Assembly: GCA_937863225.1 (NCBI GenBank)
Contig: CALMEI010000039.1
Location: 1 to 64,000 of the forward strand
Source of the DNA: an uncultured Polaromonas sp.
GTDB taxonomy: Bacteria; Pseudomonadota; Gammaproteobacteria; Burkholderiales; Burkholderiaceae_C
Length of the DNA stretch: 64,000 nt
Direction: 5' to 3'
Position 1 is the first letter of the stretch, and each line of letters begins with the position of its first letter. Below are positions 1-9,044 of this stretch, one piece after another. The notes under the pieces are model-generated. The model was not told the origin of the DNA. It did not search any database and saw nothing but the letters and a program-made list of their open reading frames with translations. The position numbers and the translations under genes were made by a program.

Positions 1-674
1 TGCGCTTGAAACTCAAAGCATCGCAACTCGATCACGCCAATGAACAAGCTTTAGAAACCACACGCTTGCTGGCCAAACACCATGCATTTTCGAGAGCAGC
101 TTCGCAGAGCTTGTTGCGCAGTTTGGTGACACGCATGTTGAGCGATGCGCGCGACATACCGCAGCTGCAAACCGTTTGGCGTGGTTTGGATGCGGATGAA
201 CGCAAGCAAGCTGATATTGCCATACATGCAGCCAGTTGCTTGACCCAATTGGGTGGCGACGCACAGCAAATCCGCACGTGGTTGCTGCCCGCTTGGGACA
301 AAATGGTCGTTGCCCCCGCCAGTCATGCGCCCACAGGACCAGAGCTAGGCACAGCCAGGCAAGTGACTTTGCTACAAACCATGCAAGCCACTTTGACAGT
401 GATGGACGACAATTGGTTTGCAAAAATAGAGCAAGCACAAATCAACAACCCACGCGATGCACGTTTGCAGTATTTGGCCGGTATGGCTTGCAAAGCACGC
501 AGTTTGTGGGGCAAAGCGCAGCAACTTTTACAACTGGCCGCACCGCGCTTGACGGGGACGGAGAACAAAGCTTTGCAACATCAAGCATGGATCGCATTGG
601 CTGAATTGGCAGAACAGCGTGGTGAGTCCGACATCGCTGCGCAAACATGGAAAAAAGCCGCCCAATTAGGCTAA
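1..674 (+). CDS. hemY: HemY-like TPR protein, C-terminal part (5' end outside window)
   Basis: The reading frame is open from the first base, so the gene starts upstream and only about 224 C-terminal residues are present. The stretch around residues 140-170 (WFAKIEQAQ, NNPRDARLQYLAGMAC, LWGKAQQLL) and the ending AELAEQRGESDIAAQTWKKAA are typical of HemY, an inner-membrane tetratricopeptide-repeat protein of unclear exact role, linked to late protoporphyrin synthesis and usually encoded downstream of hemD/hemX. The N-terminal membrane part is not in the window. The stop codon TAA is the first three bases of an 8-bp tandem array that runs into the comEC start. Identification rests on family resemblance of the C-terminal half only. 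Confidence 0.8.
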   Translation, partial: RLKLKASQLDHANEQALETTRLLAKHHAFSRAASQSLLRSLVTRMLSDARDIPQLQTVWRGLDADERKQADIAIHAASCLTQLGGDAQQIRTWLLPAWDKMVVAPASHAPTGPELGTARQVTLLQTMQATLTVMDDNWFAKIEQAQINNPRDARLQYLAGMACKARSLWGKAQQLLQLAAPRLTGTENKALQHQAWIALAELAEQRGESDIAAQTWKKAAQLG

Positions 675-703
675 AGGCATAAAGGCATAAAGGCATAAAG
701 GCA
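672..703. repeat. Tandem octanucleotide array, TAAAGGCA x 4
   Basis: Four perfect head-to-tail copies of TAAAGGCA. The first TAA is the hemY stop codon, and the last A is the A of the first possible comEC ATG (703). Each unit carries AAAGG, a Shine-Dalgarno-like core, so unit number sets the number and position of possible ribosome-binding sites in front of comEC. It is one of three such arrays in this window that start at a gene end. Confidence 0.95.
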
Positions 704-3315
704 TGATGGCCAATTTGCTGGCATGGGTGTTGGGCAGCGCTGTGCAGTTGTGGCAGCCGCGTTTGAATGATGGTCATATTTATATGGCTATTTCGCTTTT
801 ATCCGGCGTATTTATTGCCTATAGTGCTATTAAAAATATAGCAAATAAGAGCCAACCATTCAAATATTTGCCACCGCTGCCTACCGGTTTGCTTTTATTG
901 GCGTTGGCAAGTTTGGCGTTTGGTGTCACAGGCTGGCGTGCCAGTGCGTACAGCGCCCAAGCATTGGCGGCTGAACTTGAGGGCAACGACATTCAAGTGA
1001 CAGGCATCATCGCCGCCATGCCGCAACAAAGTGATGTGGGCTTGCGGTTTCGATTCGCAGTCGAGCAAGCACAAATCGGCACGGATACGCGCACCGACTC
1101 AGCCTCAAACATCAGCGCCTCAAGCCGTGCAACGATCACTTTGCCAAAGTTGATTGAGTTGAGTTGGTACAGTGGTGCTTTCAGAACCGATGCCAATGCG
1201 ACTGCGGCCACATCATCAGCTGCATCCATGTCGATGCCACAGTTTGAGCTGCAAGGAAAACCGCAAACCCTCATGCCGGGCGAACGCTGGCAAATGACGG
1301 TGCGACTCAAAGCCATTCATGGCAACAGCAACCCGCATGGATTTGACTACGAACTTTACCAATGGGAACAAGGTGTGCAAGCCACAGGCTATGTGCGAGC
1401 GACTGCGAATGATGCAGCACCCATCAAGCTCAGTGACACCTGGCGCTACCGCATTGAAAGGTTAAGAACCCAAGTGCGCGATGCGATTTTTGAACGTTTG
1501 GCATTTTCCAAAACAGCTGGCGTGGTGGCCGCTTTGGTAACGGGTGATCAACGGGCGATTGACCGCGCCGACTGGGATATTTTTCGAGCCACTGGTGTGG
1601 CGCATTTGATGAGCATTTCAGGTTTGCACATCACCTTGTTTGCGTGGGTGGCGGCCGGTGTGGTGGGCTGGTTGTGGCGGCGTAAAGGATGGTCAAACCG
1701 ATTGTGTTTGTACTATCCGGCCCCTTCAGCAGGTTTGGTGGGTGGCGTGCTGTTAGCGACCGCGTATGCGGCTTTCAGTGGTTGGGGCGTGCCTGCACAA
1801 CGCACGATTTTGATGTTGGCAACGGTGAGTTTGCTCAAACTAATGGGTCTTCGGTGGCCGTGGTACGTGGTTTGGACGTTGGCCTGTGCACTGGTGGTGC
1901 TGGTTGACCCGTGGGCCTTGTTGCAAGCAGGTTTTTGGTTGAGTTTTGTGGCAGTGGCGGTGCTGTTTGCAACGGATAAACAAAATACCACCCGCTCTGA
2001 GCTTGCCGAGGGTATGGATGAAGTGAATGTCAAAAAGTGGCAGTCAGTTCCACCCGAGGGGCGTTTAGCATCTATGAAATTAAAGGCGGTTATTCAAAAA
2101 TCACTTTCATTGTTGCGCGAACAGTGGATGATCACGGTGGCATTGGCACCATTGACCTTGATGTTGTTTGGGCAAGTTTCACTGGTGGGTTTGCTGGCCA
2201 ATTTGTTGGCCATTCCTTGGGTGACTTTGGTGGTGACACCTTTGTCACTGCTGGGTGCATTTGTGGCGCCCGTTTGGGATTTGGCGGCGTGGTCAGTGCA
2301 GGTTTTGTCAATGGTATTGACGCAGTTGGCTAAATTGCCATTTGCTACATTTTCAGTAGCTGCCGCGCCTTTTTATATATCGGTTCTGGGTATTTTGGGT
2401 GGGTTGATGTTGGTGCTGCCTATGTCGCAACAGCATTGGCGTGCATTGGGTTTGTTGCTGCTGTTGCCTGTGTTGATGTGGCAAGCACCCCGACCTGATG
2501 CAGGTCATTTTGAACTGTTGGCGGCTGATATTGGTCAAGGCAATGCGGTCGTCATACGCACCCACAATCACACCATGCTTTACGATGCCGGTCCACGCTA
2601 TTCGGTAGAAAGTGATGCGGGTCATCGCGTTTTGAATCCACTGTTGCGCGCTATGGATGAACGGCTTGACATGGTGATGCTGAGCCACCGCGACAGCGAC
2701 CACGCAGGCGGAATCAAATCGGTATTAGCCAGTCACCCCACCGCGCAGTTTGTCAGTTCGGTTGAAGCCAACAACGAGCTGCAAAGCATCAAAGCGGTGA
2801 CACGCTGTGAAGCGGGACAAAAGTGGCAATGGGATGGTGTGGACTTTACTGTGCTGCATCCGAGTCACGATGACTACAATTCGGCACAAAAGCCCAATGC
2901 CTTGAGCTGCGTACTTCGTATCAGTAACAACATGACGGGTACCGTTGCAGGCAGCAGTGTTTTACTGACCGGTGACATTGAACAAGCTCAGGAACTTCGT
3001 TTGCTGGCGAAAGCGCTTGATGCGCCTCAAAATTTGCAAAGTACGGTGCTTTTAGTCCCGCACCATGGCAGCAAAACATCGTCTAGCACCCCCTTCTTGG
3101 ATGCCGTGAAACCAGATTTGGCCATTGTGCAAGCTGGTTACCGCAATCGCTTCAAACACCCCGTACCTGAGGTGATGCAGCGTTACCAAGAGCGGCAAAT
3201 CCGAGTGTTAGACTCACCTCGCTGTGGTGCGTTGCTTTGGACGTCGCTGAACCCCAAAGCCGTGCGGTGTCACCGAACAGAAAACCAACGCTACTGGCAC
3301 CATCAAATGCCATAA
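703..3315 (+). CDS. comEC: ComEC/Rec2 DNA uptake channel protein
   Basis: An 870-residue polytopic membrane protein expected to carry transforming single-stranded DNA across the inner membrane. N-terminal hydrophobic segments and a DUF4131-like region (to about residue 250) precede the Competence domain, which holds GDQRAIDRADWDIFRATG and HLMSISGLHITLF near residues 280-312. The C-terminal metallo-beta-lactamase-like domain has an HRDSDHAGG metal motif near residue 662 and PHHGSK near 786. The start is ATG 703 or ATG 706; both lie directly behind an array of AAAGG units. Residues 31-48 (SGVFIAYSAIKNIA) are encoded by a copy of the palindromic repeat found across this window. Length is in the normal range for the family. 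Confidence 0.95.
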   Translation: MMANLLAWVLGSAVQLWQPRLNDGHIYMAISLLSGVFIAYSAIKNIANKSQPFKYLPPLPTGLLLLALASLAFGVTGWRASAYSAQALAAELEGNDIQVTGIIAAMPQQSDVGLRFRFAVEQAQIGTDTRTDSASNISASSRATITLPKLIELSWYSGAFRTDANATAATSSAASMSMPQFELQGKPQTLMPGERWQMTVRLKAIHGNSNPHGFDYELYQWEQGVQATGYVRATANDAAPIKLSDTWRYRIERLRTQVRDAIFERLAFSKTAGVVAALVTGDQRAIDRADWDIFRATGVAHLMSISGLHITLFAWVAAGVVGWLWRRKGWSNRLCLYYPAPSAGLVGGVLLATAYAAFSGWGVPAQRTILMLATVSLLKLMGLRWPWYVVWTLACALVVLVDPWALLQAGFWLSFVAVAVLFATDKQNTTRSELAEGMDEVNVKKWQSVPPEGRLASMKLKAVIQKSLSLLREQWMITVALAPLTLMLFGQVSLVGLLANLLAIPWVTLVVTPLSLLGAFVAPVWDLAAWSVQVLSMVLTQLAKLPFATFSVAAAPFYISVLGILGGLMLVLPMSQQHWRALGLLLLLPVLMWQAPRPDAGHFELLAADIGQGNAVVIRTHNHTMLYDAGPRYSVESDAGHRVLNPLLRAMDERLDMVMLSHRDSDHAGGIKSVLASHPTAQFVSSVEANNELQSIKAVTRCEAGQKWQWDGVDFTVLHPSHDDYNSAQKPNALSCVLRISNNMTGTVAGSSVLLTGDIEQAQELRLLAKALDAPQNLQSTVLLVPHHGSKTSSSTPFLDAVKPDLAIVQAGYRNRFKHPVPEVMQRYQERQIRVLDSPRCGALLWTSLNPKAVRCHRTENQRYWHHQMP
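793..846 (-). repeat. Palindromic repeat element, in-frame copy in comEC
   Basis: Contains CCGGCGTATTTATTGCC, TATAG and the hairpin TGCTAT...ATAGCA, the core of the element described at 13756. It lies in reverse orientation relative to the intergenic copy at 13756. It is translated as LLSGVFIAYSAIKNIA in comEC, the same frame used in yejF and pgeF. The left boundary is uncertain. Confidence 0.8.
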
Positions 3316-3365
3316 GACCAACCATTTAACCATCCACCCATCCATTCAGTCGCAGTGTCAAAGAA

Positions 3366-3397
3366 TCACTGATTCACTGATTCACTGATTCACTGAT
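3366..3397. repeat. Tandem octanucleotide array, TCACTGAT x 4
   Basis: Four perfect copies of TCACTGAT. The array overlaps the 3' end of prmB on the minus strand: the last codons and the TGA stop of prmB (3390-3392) fall inside it, and the other copies extend into the spacer shared with comEC. Every added unit brings further in-frame or out-of-frame TGA, so copy-number change would scarcely alter the protein. Confidence 0.95.
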
Positions 3398-4334
3398 TCA
3401 AGTGGTTTTGCAAAGCCGATTTTGTCACCAACAACACTTGGTCCCAGCCTGCTGCGGTCTCTAGCCATTCAACCGCCAAATCAGGAAAGGCCATTTCAAA
3501 ATACGCGCGTTCATTGCCAATTTCTAAAACGATGATGGCATGTTCGCTCATGTGTTTGCTGGCACCCGCAAAAAAAGAGCGAATAAAGTCCATGCCATCC
3601 AAGCCACCGGCCAAGGCCAAGTCAGGTTCAGCCAAATACTCAGCGGGCAAAACTTTCATACTTTGGCTGTTGACATAAGGTGGGTTGCACAAAATCAGGT
3701 CAAACACTTGCCCATGCAATGATTGCCAGCAATTGGATTCAATGAAGGTGATGCGATTTTCTAAATGGTGTTTGGCAACGTTGATGTGTGCCACCGCCAA
3801 TGCATCGCTAGATAGATCTGCGCCAGTGACCCGGGTTTCTGGGTAGGTCATGGCAGCAAGCACCGCCAAACTGCCATTACCTGTGCACATGTCCAGAATC
3901 TGTTGCGTATGCGGTCCCAACCATGCATCAAAACTGCCGTCTGCCAACAGTTGTGCAATGTGACTGCGCGGCACGATGGCGCGTTCGTCAATATAAAAGG
4001 GGACGCCTTGCAGCCACGCTTCTTGTGTTAGATATGCGGCGGGTTTTCGAGTTGTGATACGCGTTTCAAAAAGTGCAGCAAGTTTGTGAGCATCTGCCAA
4101 GGATACAGGCTGAGTTGCTGTTAATTCAGGAGAAAAATCGATGGCACTGAGCTCAGTGTCCAATGGCAATCCCAATTGCCACAGTACCAGCCAGGCGGCC
4201 TCGTCAAAGGCGGTTAAAGTGCCGTGTCCGAACGACACATTGGCTTTGGTGAGTAACTTTTCGCCCGCTTCAATGGCTTCTTTTACCGTTAAATTGTGCG
4301 CCCAACTGGTTGGCTCAGAACGTGTTGTGTTCAT
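3390..4334 (-). CDS. prmB: Ribosomal protein uL3 N5-glutamine methyltransferase PrmB
   Basis: An SAM-dependent methyltransferase that modifies a glutamine of 50S protein L3. The 314 residues hold an N-terminal helical domain, motif [17 protein letters not shown] (146-161) and the catalytic NPPYVN motif (217-222). [19 protein letters not shown] follows, as in PrmB rather than the release-factor enzyme PrmC. The start ATG overlaps the dapE stop in an ATGA junction, so translation is probably coupled. It is the last gene of the dapC-dapD-pilU-dapE-prmB group. The 3' end, including the stop codon, lies in an 8-bp tandem array. Confidence 0.93.
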   Translation of the reverse strand: MNTTRSEPTSWAHNLTVKEAIEAGEKLLTKANVSFGHGTLTAFDEAAWLVLWQLGLPLDTELSAIDFSPELTATQPVSLADAHKLAALFETRITTRKPAAYLTQEAWLQGVPFYIDERAIVPRSHIAQLLADGSFDAWLGPHTQQILDMCTGNGSLAVLAAMTYPETRVTGADLSSDALAVAHINVAKHHLENRITFIESNCWQSLHGQVFDLILCNPPYVNSQSMKVLPAEYLAEPDLALAGGLDGMDFIRSFFAGASKHMSEHAIIVLEIGNERAYFEMAFPDLAVEWLETAAGWDQVLLVTKSALQNHLNQ

Positions 4335-5515
4335 GCGTTGGTTTGCAATTTGGCTTCTAAATTTTCGAGTATGCGGCGGTAAATGTTTTTCAATGGTTCG
4401 ATATCTGCAACAACAATGTGCTCGTCAATTTTGTGAATGCTGGCGTTGGGTGGGCCGCATTCAATCACTTCGGGGCAGATTTTGGCGATGAACCGTCCAT
4501 CTGAAGTCCCGCCAGTGGTCGATAGCTGAGTCTCTAATCCAGTTTCGGCACGAATGGCCGTTTGTACCGCCGTCATCAAGTCACCCGGTTGCGTCAAGAA
4601 GGGCAAGCCACCCACAGTCCAAGCAATGTCAAAGTCTTGACCCTCGCGCAAACCGCATGTTTGCAACACGCCCAACAAGCGCGTTTGCAAAGATTCTGGT
4701 GTTGATTCGGTTGAGAATCGAAAATTAAAATCGATCACTGCGTGGCCAGGAATCACATTGCTTGCACCAGTTCCACTGTGGATGTTGCTGATTTGCCAAG
4801 TTGTAGGTGGAAAATAGGCATTGCCTTTGTCCCATTCAATGCCAACCAATTGCGCCAGAGCCGGTGCCAGTTTGTGTATCGGGTTATCCGCTAGGTGTGG
4901 GTAGGCAATATGGCCTTGCACGCCGTGAACGGTGAGCTTACCGCTCATGGTTCCACGTCGGCCATTTTTTACCATGTCACCCGTGCGCTCAACCGAGGTC
5001 GGTTCACCCACAATGCAGTAGTTCAATTTTTCGCCACGTTGCTTGAGATTTTCACAAACCACCACCGTGCCGTCTACGGAAGGGCCTTCTTCATCACTGG
5101 TGATTAAAAAAGACAACGACAGTGCAGGATTTGGCTTCGTTTTCAAGAATTCTTCAACCGCAACGACAAATGCGGCAATGGATGTTTTCATGTCGCTGGC
5201 ACCTCGTCCAAACAACTTGCCATCTCGGTGAGTGGGAACAAAAGGGTTGCTGGTCCATTTGTCCAGTGGTCCAGTTGGCACCACATCCGTGTGTCCTGCA
5301 AATGTCAGCATTTTTGTGGCCTGCGGTGACGCATTACCCATGCGCTTTGCCCAGAGATTGATGACACGAAAATCGGCTGGGCCGCTTTCGATGGTTTCAC
5401 ACACAAAGCCAAGTGGGATAAGGCGTTCAGCAATGAGTTTTTGACATTCGCAGTCCAACGGCGTCACAGATGGACGAGAAATGAGTTGTTCAGCTAGGTG
5501 CAGTGCGCTTGGCAT
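4331..5515 (-). CDS. dapE: Succinyl-diaminopimelate desuccinylase
   Basis: A di-zinc M20-family amidohydrolase that cleaves N-succinyl-LL-2,6-diaminopimelate to succinate and LL-diaminopimelate in lysine and peptidoglycan precursor synthesis. Visible ligands and catalytic residues are GHTDVVP (His75, Asp77), GRGASDMK (Asp108), DEEG (141-144, with the general-base glutamate) and the C-terminal His in [10 protein letters not shown]. The 394 residues are slightly longer than the usual 375-380. The gene lies between pilU (30 bp upstream) and prmB (4-bp overlap), in the same transcription direction as dapD and dapC, which supply earlier steps of the same pathway. Confidence 0.96.
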   Translation of the reverse strand: MPSALHLAEQLISRPSVTPLDCECQKLIAERLIPLGFVCETIESGPADFRVINLWAKRMGNASPQATKMLTFAGHTDVVPTGPLDKWTSNPFVPTHRDGKLFGRGASDMKTSIAAFVVAVEEFLKTKPNPALSLSFLITSDEEGPSVDGTVVVCENLKQRGEKLNYCIVGEPTSVERTGDMVKNGRRGTMSGKLTVHGVQGHIAYPHLADNPIHKLAPALAQLVGIEWDKGNAYFPPTTWQISNIHSGTGASNVIPGHAVIDFNFRFSTESTPESLQTRLLGVLQTCGLREGQDFDIAWTVGGLPFLTQPGDLMTAVQTAIRAETGLETQLSTTGGTSDGRFIAKICPEVIECGPPNASIHKIDEHIVVADIEPLKNIYRRILENLEAKLQTNA

Positions 5516-5545
5516 GTGACAAATGGGCTTGTGAAAATAAAAAAT

Positions 5546-6688
5546 TTAATTGAATTTAATATCGGTGAACGATGGTGCTTCGTATTCGTCCTTGGGTTCA
5601 TGCAAGACAGGTGGTTTGCTGCCGCCCGTGCCAGTATTGTCCAAACGCCAAATTAAATTGGTAGGCGAGTCGGCATGGGCCAGGCCTTCTTCGCGTGTGA
5701 TCACGCCGGCATGAATCAAGCGCGCAATGTCCTCTTCGAATGTCTGTGAACCTTCTGTCATGGATTTTTCAACCGCCTCTTTGACGCCAGCAAAATCCGC
5801 TTTCGCAATCATATCGGCGACCAATTTGGTGTTCAACAAAATCTCGGTTGCAGGCACACGAACGCCATCTTTGGTACGCAGCAATCGCTGCGAAATAATG
5901 GCTTTGAGGGTGGTTGCCAAGTCGCCCATCATGCTGGGTCTGACTTCGACAGGGAAGAAGCTCAAGATGCGGTTCAATGCATGGTGGCTGTTGTTGGCAT
6001 GCAATGTGGCAACACACAAGTGGCCAGTTTGCGCATAGCCCAGGGCTGCTGACATGGTTTCTCTGTCGCGAATCTCGCCGATAAAAAACACATCGGGTGC
6101 TTGACGCAGACCATTGCGCAAGGCTGTTTGCAGTGACACCGTGTCGATGCCCACTTCGCGTTGATTGACAACTGACTTTTTCGAGGTGAAATAATATTCA
6201 ATGGGGTCTTCCACCGTCAAGATATGCCCTGCCATGAGTTGATTGCGATGGTCTAACATGGCGGCTAAAGTTGTACTTTTACCAGAGCCTGTAGGCCCCA
6301 CCATCAAAATCAGACCTAATTTTTCCAGAATCAAGCTGGACAATATGGGAGGCAGATTTAAACTGTCAATGGCGGGTATTTTCAGTGCAATGTAGCGTAT
6401 GACCACTGCGTAAGTATCGCGCTGACGCATGGCGCTGATGCGAAATATGCCCAAATCTTCAATCGTTAAAGCCGTATTGAGCTCGCCAGTTTCTTTCAGC
6501 TCTTCCATCTGGGCGCTGCTGATGATTTCGCCCAATAAATTGATGGGCGTGTTGGCCGCCAGCACTTGGTTATTCAGTGGCACACTCAGGCCGTTGATTT
6601 TGATCAGCGCTGTTGAGTGTGGTGACAAAAAAACATCAGATGCTTTTTTTTGAACCATCAATTGCAGGATGCTGATCATTGCGCTCAT
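5546..6688 (-). CDS. pilU: PilT/PilU-family twitching motility ATPase (PilU)
   Basis: A cytoplasmic hexameric ATPase of the type IV pilus retraction class. The 380 residues show Walker A GPTGSGKST (131-139), the Asp box DPIEYY, Walker B VFFIGEIRD and the His box ATLHANN. The C-terminal tail past the PilT core, about 40 residues, favours PilU over PilT. PilU works as a PilT-dependent accessory retraction motor. It is unusual in sitting inside a lysine-biosynthesis gene group, between dapD and dapE; I recall this order from other Comamonadaceae. The pilin gene of this window lies far away at 56940. Confidence 0.88.
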   Translation of the reverse strand: MSAMISILQLMVQKKASDVFLSPHSTALIKINGLSVPLNNQVLAANTPINLLGEIISSAQMEELKETGELNTALTIEDLGIFRISAMRQRDTYAVVIRYIALKIPAIDSLNLPPILSSLILEKLGLILMVGPTGSGKSTTLAAMLDHRNQLMAGHILTVEDPIEYYFTSKKSVVNQREVGIDTVSLQTALRNGLRQAPDVFFIGEIRDRETMSAALGYAQTGHLCVATLHANNSHHALNRILSFFPVEVRPSMMGDLATTLKAIISQRLLRTKDGVRVPATEILLNTKLVADMIAKADFAGVKEAVEKSMTEGSQTFEEDIARLIHAGVITREEGLAHADSPTNLIWRLDNTGTGGSKPPVLHEPKDEYEAPSFTDIKFN

Positions 6689-6764
6689 AGTTAACCTAAC
6701 TTAGTTGGTGTGACAATGTTGGGGTGTCGATGGTTATTGAGAATATTTCGCTGGTAGACTGTTT

Positions 6765-7589
6765 TTAGTCGCGCAACAAGTCGTTGATGCTGGTTTTTGA
6801 GCGGGTTTGTGCATCCACTTTCTTAACTATCACCGCGCAATACAAGCTGTATTTTCCACCCGCTTTGGGTAAATTACCACTCACAACCACCGAGCCACTG
6901 GGTACGCGTCCATAACTGACGGTGTCAAGTTCGCGATCATAAATGGGTGTGCTTTGTCCGATATAAACACCCATTCCTAAAACAGAATTTTCTTCCACAA
7001 TCACACCTTCAACCACCTCTGAACGTGCGCCAATAAAGCAGTTGTCTTCAATGATGGTTGGGTTGGCTTGCATGGGCTCTAACACACCGCCAATGCCAAC
7101 GCCACCCGACAAATGCACGTTTTTACCAATTTGCGCGCATGAACCCACGGCTGCCCAAGTGTCAACCATGGTGCCTTCATCCACATAGGCTCCAATGTTG
7201 ACAAAGCTGGGCATCAAAATAGCGCCCTTGGCAATGAAGCTGCCACGTCGTGCCACCGCAGGCGGCACCACGCGCACACCCGTGGCTTTGAGTTCGTCCT
7301 CGGTCAAATGTGCGAATTTGGTCGCCACTTTGTCGTAATAATTCAAGTCGCCCGACTTCATGACAAAGTTGTCTTTCAGTTTGAAGCTCAATAGCACCGC
7401 TTTCTTAATCCATTGGTGAACAGTCCATTGCCCAATTCCCTGACGTGTAGCGACGCGCAATTGGCCGTTGTTAAGTTGTGCAATGACTTGATCAATGGCG
7501 GCAAATAATTCCGAAGACGCATTGGCCATGTTGATATTGGCGCGATTTTCCCAAGCGGTGTCAATGATGGTTTGGAGCTGTTGTGTCAT
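6765..7589 (-). CDS. dapD: Tetrahydrodipicolinate N-succinyltransferase
   Basis: Transfers succinyl from succinyl-CoA to tetrahydrodipicolinate, the branch point of the succinylase lysine/DAP pathway. The 274 residues match the family length. An N-terminal helical domain is followed by left-handed beta-helix hexapeptide repeats ([27 protein letters not shown], given here only as a region near residues 130-160) and a C-terminal [23 protein letters not shown]. The mRNA leader in front of the ATG is strongly pyrimidine-rich and shows no Shine-Dalgarno sequence. Confidence 0.96.
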   Translation of the reverse strand: MTQQLQTIIDTAWENRANINMANASSELFAAIDQVIAQLNNGQLRVATRQGIGQWTVHQWIKKAVLLSFKLKDNFVMKSGDLNYYDKVATKFAHLTEDELKATGVRVVPPAVARRGSFIAKGAILMPSFVNIGAYVDEGTMVDTWAAVGSCAQIGKNVHLSGGVGIGGVLEPMQANPTIIEDNCFIGARSEVVEGVIVEENSVLGMGVYIGQSTPIYDRELDTVSYGRVPSGSVVVSGNLPKAGGKYSLYCAVIVKKVDAQTRSKTSINDLLRD

Positions 7590-7613
7590 GTTTGAAAAGA
7601 AAGAAAATTAGAA

Positions 7614-7640
7614 AGAAATTAAACAAAAGAAATTAAACAA
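7614..7640. repeat. Short direct repeat in the dapD leader
   Basis: AGAAATTAAACAA occurs twice (7614-7626 and 7628-7640), separated by one base, inside the A-rich spacer between dapC and dapD. On the dapD transcript this reads as a U-rich tract directly upstream of a start codon without a Shine-Dalgarno sequence. Confidence 0.8.
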
Positions 7641-7715
7641 TAGAAAAATGGTTCAAAAAACTAAGAAGCAGTGCGCACCTTGCCACCAACTTTGCCAAAT
7701 GAACTGCACATCACA

Positions 7716-8945
7716 TTACAGCGATTTCACAAATGTCACGATGCGTTGTGCAGCCTCAAGGCATTCGGCACTCTTTGCCACCAAAGCCATGCGGATAAAT
7801 TGCTCACCCGGATTGACCCCTTGTGACTCACGTGCCAAATAACTGCCAGGTAAAACCGTTACATTGTATTGCGCCAACAATGCTGCTGCGAACTCTGTGT
7901 CGCTTAAACGTAATTTTGCGGGTATTTTTGCCCACAAGTAAAACCCAGCATCGGGTAATGAAACATCCAAAACCTCGGCCAAAATGGGTGTCACATGCAT
8001 GAATTTATCTCTGTACATGGCGCGGTTTGCTACGACGTGGGCTTCGTCATTCCATGCGGCAATACTGGCAGCTTGCACCACCGGGCTCATGGCACTGCCG
8101 TGATAAGTGCGGTATAAAGCAAACATTTTCATGATATCGGCATCACCGGCTACAAATCCACTTCGCATACCTGGCACATTGCTGCGTTTCGAAAGACTGG
8201 TGAATGAAACGATATTTTTAAAATCCTTTCGCCCCAATTTGGCCGCTGCTTCTAAACCACCCAAAGGTGGGGGTACATCATCACGGAAGTAAATTTCGCT
8301 GTAGCACTCGTCACTGGCAATCACAAATCCGTATTGGTCAGAAAGATCAAACAAAACTTTCCATTCCGATAAGGGCATGACTGCTCCAGCTGGATTGCCA
8401 GGCGAGCAGACAAAAATCATTTGTGTTCGTTGCCAAACACTTTGAGGCACGCTTTGCCAATCCACACCAAAATTGCGCGATGGGTCGCTGTTGGCGTAAT
8501 AAGGTTCTGCTCCAGAGAGCAATGCTGCGCCTTCGTAGATTTGGTAAAAAGGATTGGGGCAAAGCACAATGGGCGGCAGAGAAACGCCATTCACCACAGA
8601 CGTTTTTTGAGGGTTCACAATCACCTGTGTGAAAGCAAATAAAGCTTCACGAGAACCATTGATTGGCAAAACTTGCGAGGCTGGATTCACGTGGATGCCA
8701 TAGCGCCTATGTAACCAAGCAGTGAATGTCTCACGAAGCTGAGGCTCCCCTAAAGTGGCCGGGTAGCTGGCCAGACCAACCAGAGAGCTGGTCAGGGCTG
8801 TTTTGATGAATTCTGGCGTTGCGTGCTTGGGCTCGCCAATGCCCAAACTGATGGGTTTGAAAGCTGGGTTGGGGGTGACAGATTGAAAGAGTTGTTTCAA
8901 TCGTTCAAAAGGATAGGGCTGTAATTTGGCAAGCAATGGGTTCAT
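7716..8945 (-). CDS. dapC: Succinyldiaminopimelate transaminase
   Basis: A fold-type I PLP aminotransferase expected to convert N-succinyl-2-amino-6-ketopimelate to N-succinyl-diaminopimelate with glutamate. Over 409 residues it shows SLGIGEPKH near the N-terminus, CSPGNPAGAVM, the cofactor Asp in ASDECYSEIY (211-212 region) and the Schiff-base lysine Lys253 in SLSKRSNVPGMRSGF. The RSNVPGMRSGF form and the adjacent dapD favour DapC over a general aspartate aminotransferase. It is the first gene of the minus-strand group and is divergent from smc across a 99-bp spacer. Confidence 0.9.
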   Translation of the reverse strand: MNPLLAKLQPYPFERLKQLFQSVTPNPAFKPISLGIGEPKHATPEFIKTALTSSLVGLASYPATLGEPQLRETFTAWLHRRYGIHVNPASQVLPINGSREALFAFTQVIVNPQKTSVVNGVSLPPIVLCPNPFYQIYEGAALLSGAEPYYANSDPSRNFGVDWQSVPQSVWQRTQMIFVCSPGNPAGAVMPLSEWKVLFDLSDQYGFVIASDECYSEIYFRDDVPPPLGGLEAAAKLGRKDFKNIVSFTSLSKRSNVPGMRSGFVAGDADIMKMFALYRTYHGSAMSPVVQAASIAAWNDEAHVVANRAMYRDKFMHVTPILAEVLDVSLPDAGFYLWAKIPAKLRLSDTEFAAALLAQYNVTVLPGSYLARESQGVNPGEQFIRMALVAKSAECLEAAQRIVTFVKSL

Positions 8946-9044
8946 AGTCTCTGATTATCCTGCCAACTCAGGGCGATTCTTCATTTTGCACCAAGCTGGG
9001 TCAGGTAAAATCAAGTAAATACAGGGAATCACACAGGGAATTCA

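Noticed and set aside
2338-2380. TTTGCTACATTTTCAGTAGCTGCCGCGCC in comEC, reminiscent of the repeat hairpin.
   Set aside because: The CCGGCG/TAGGC half is missing and the stem is imperfect; chance similarity is likely.
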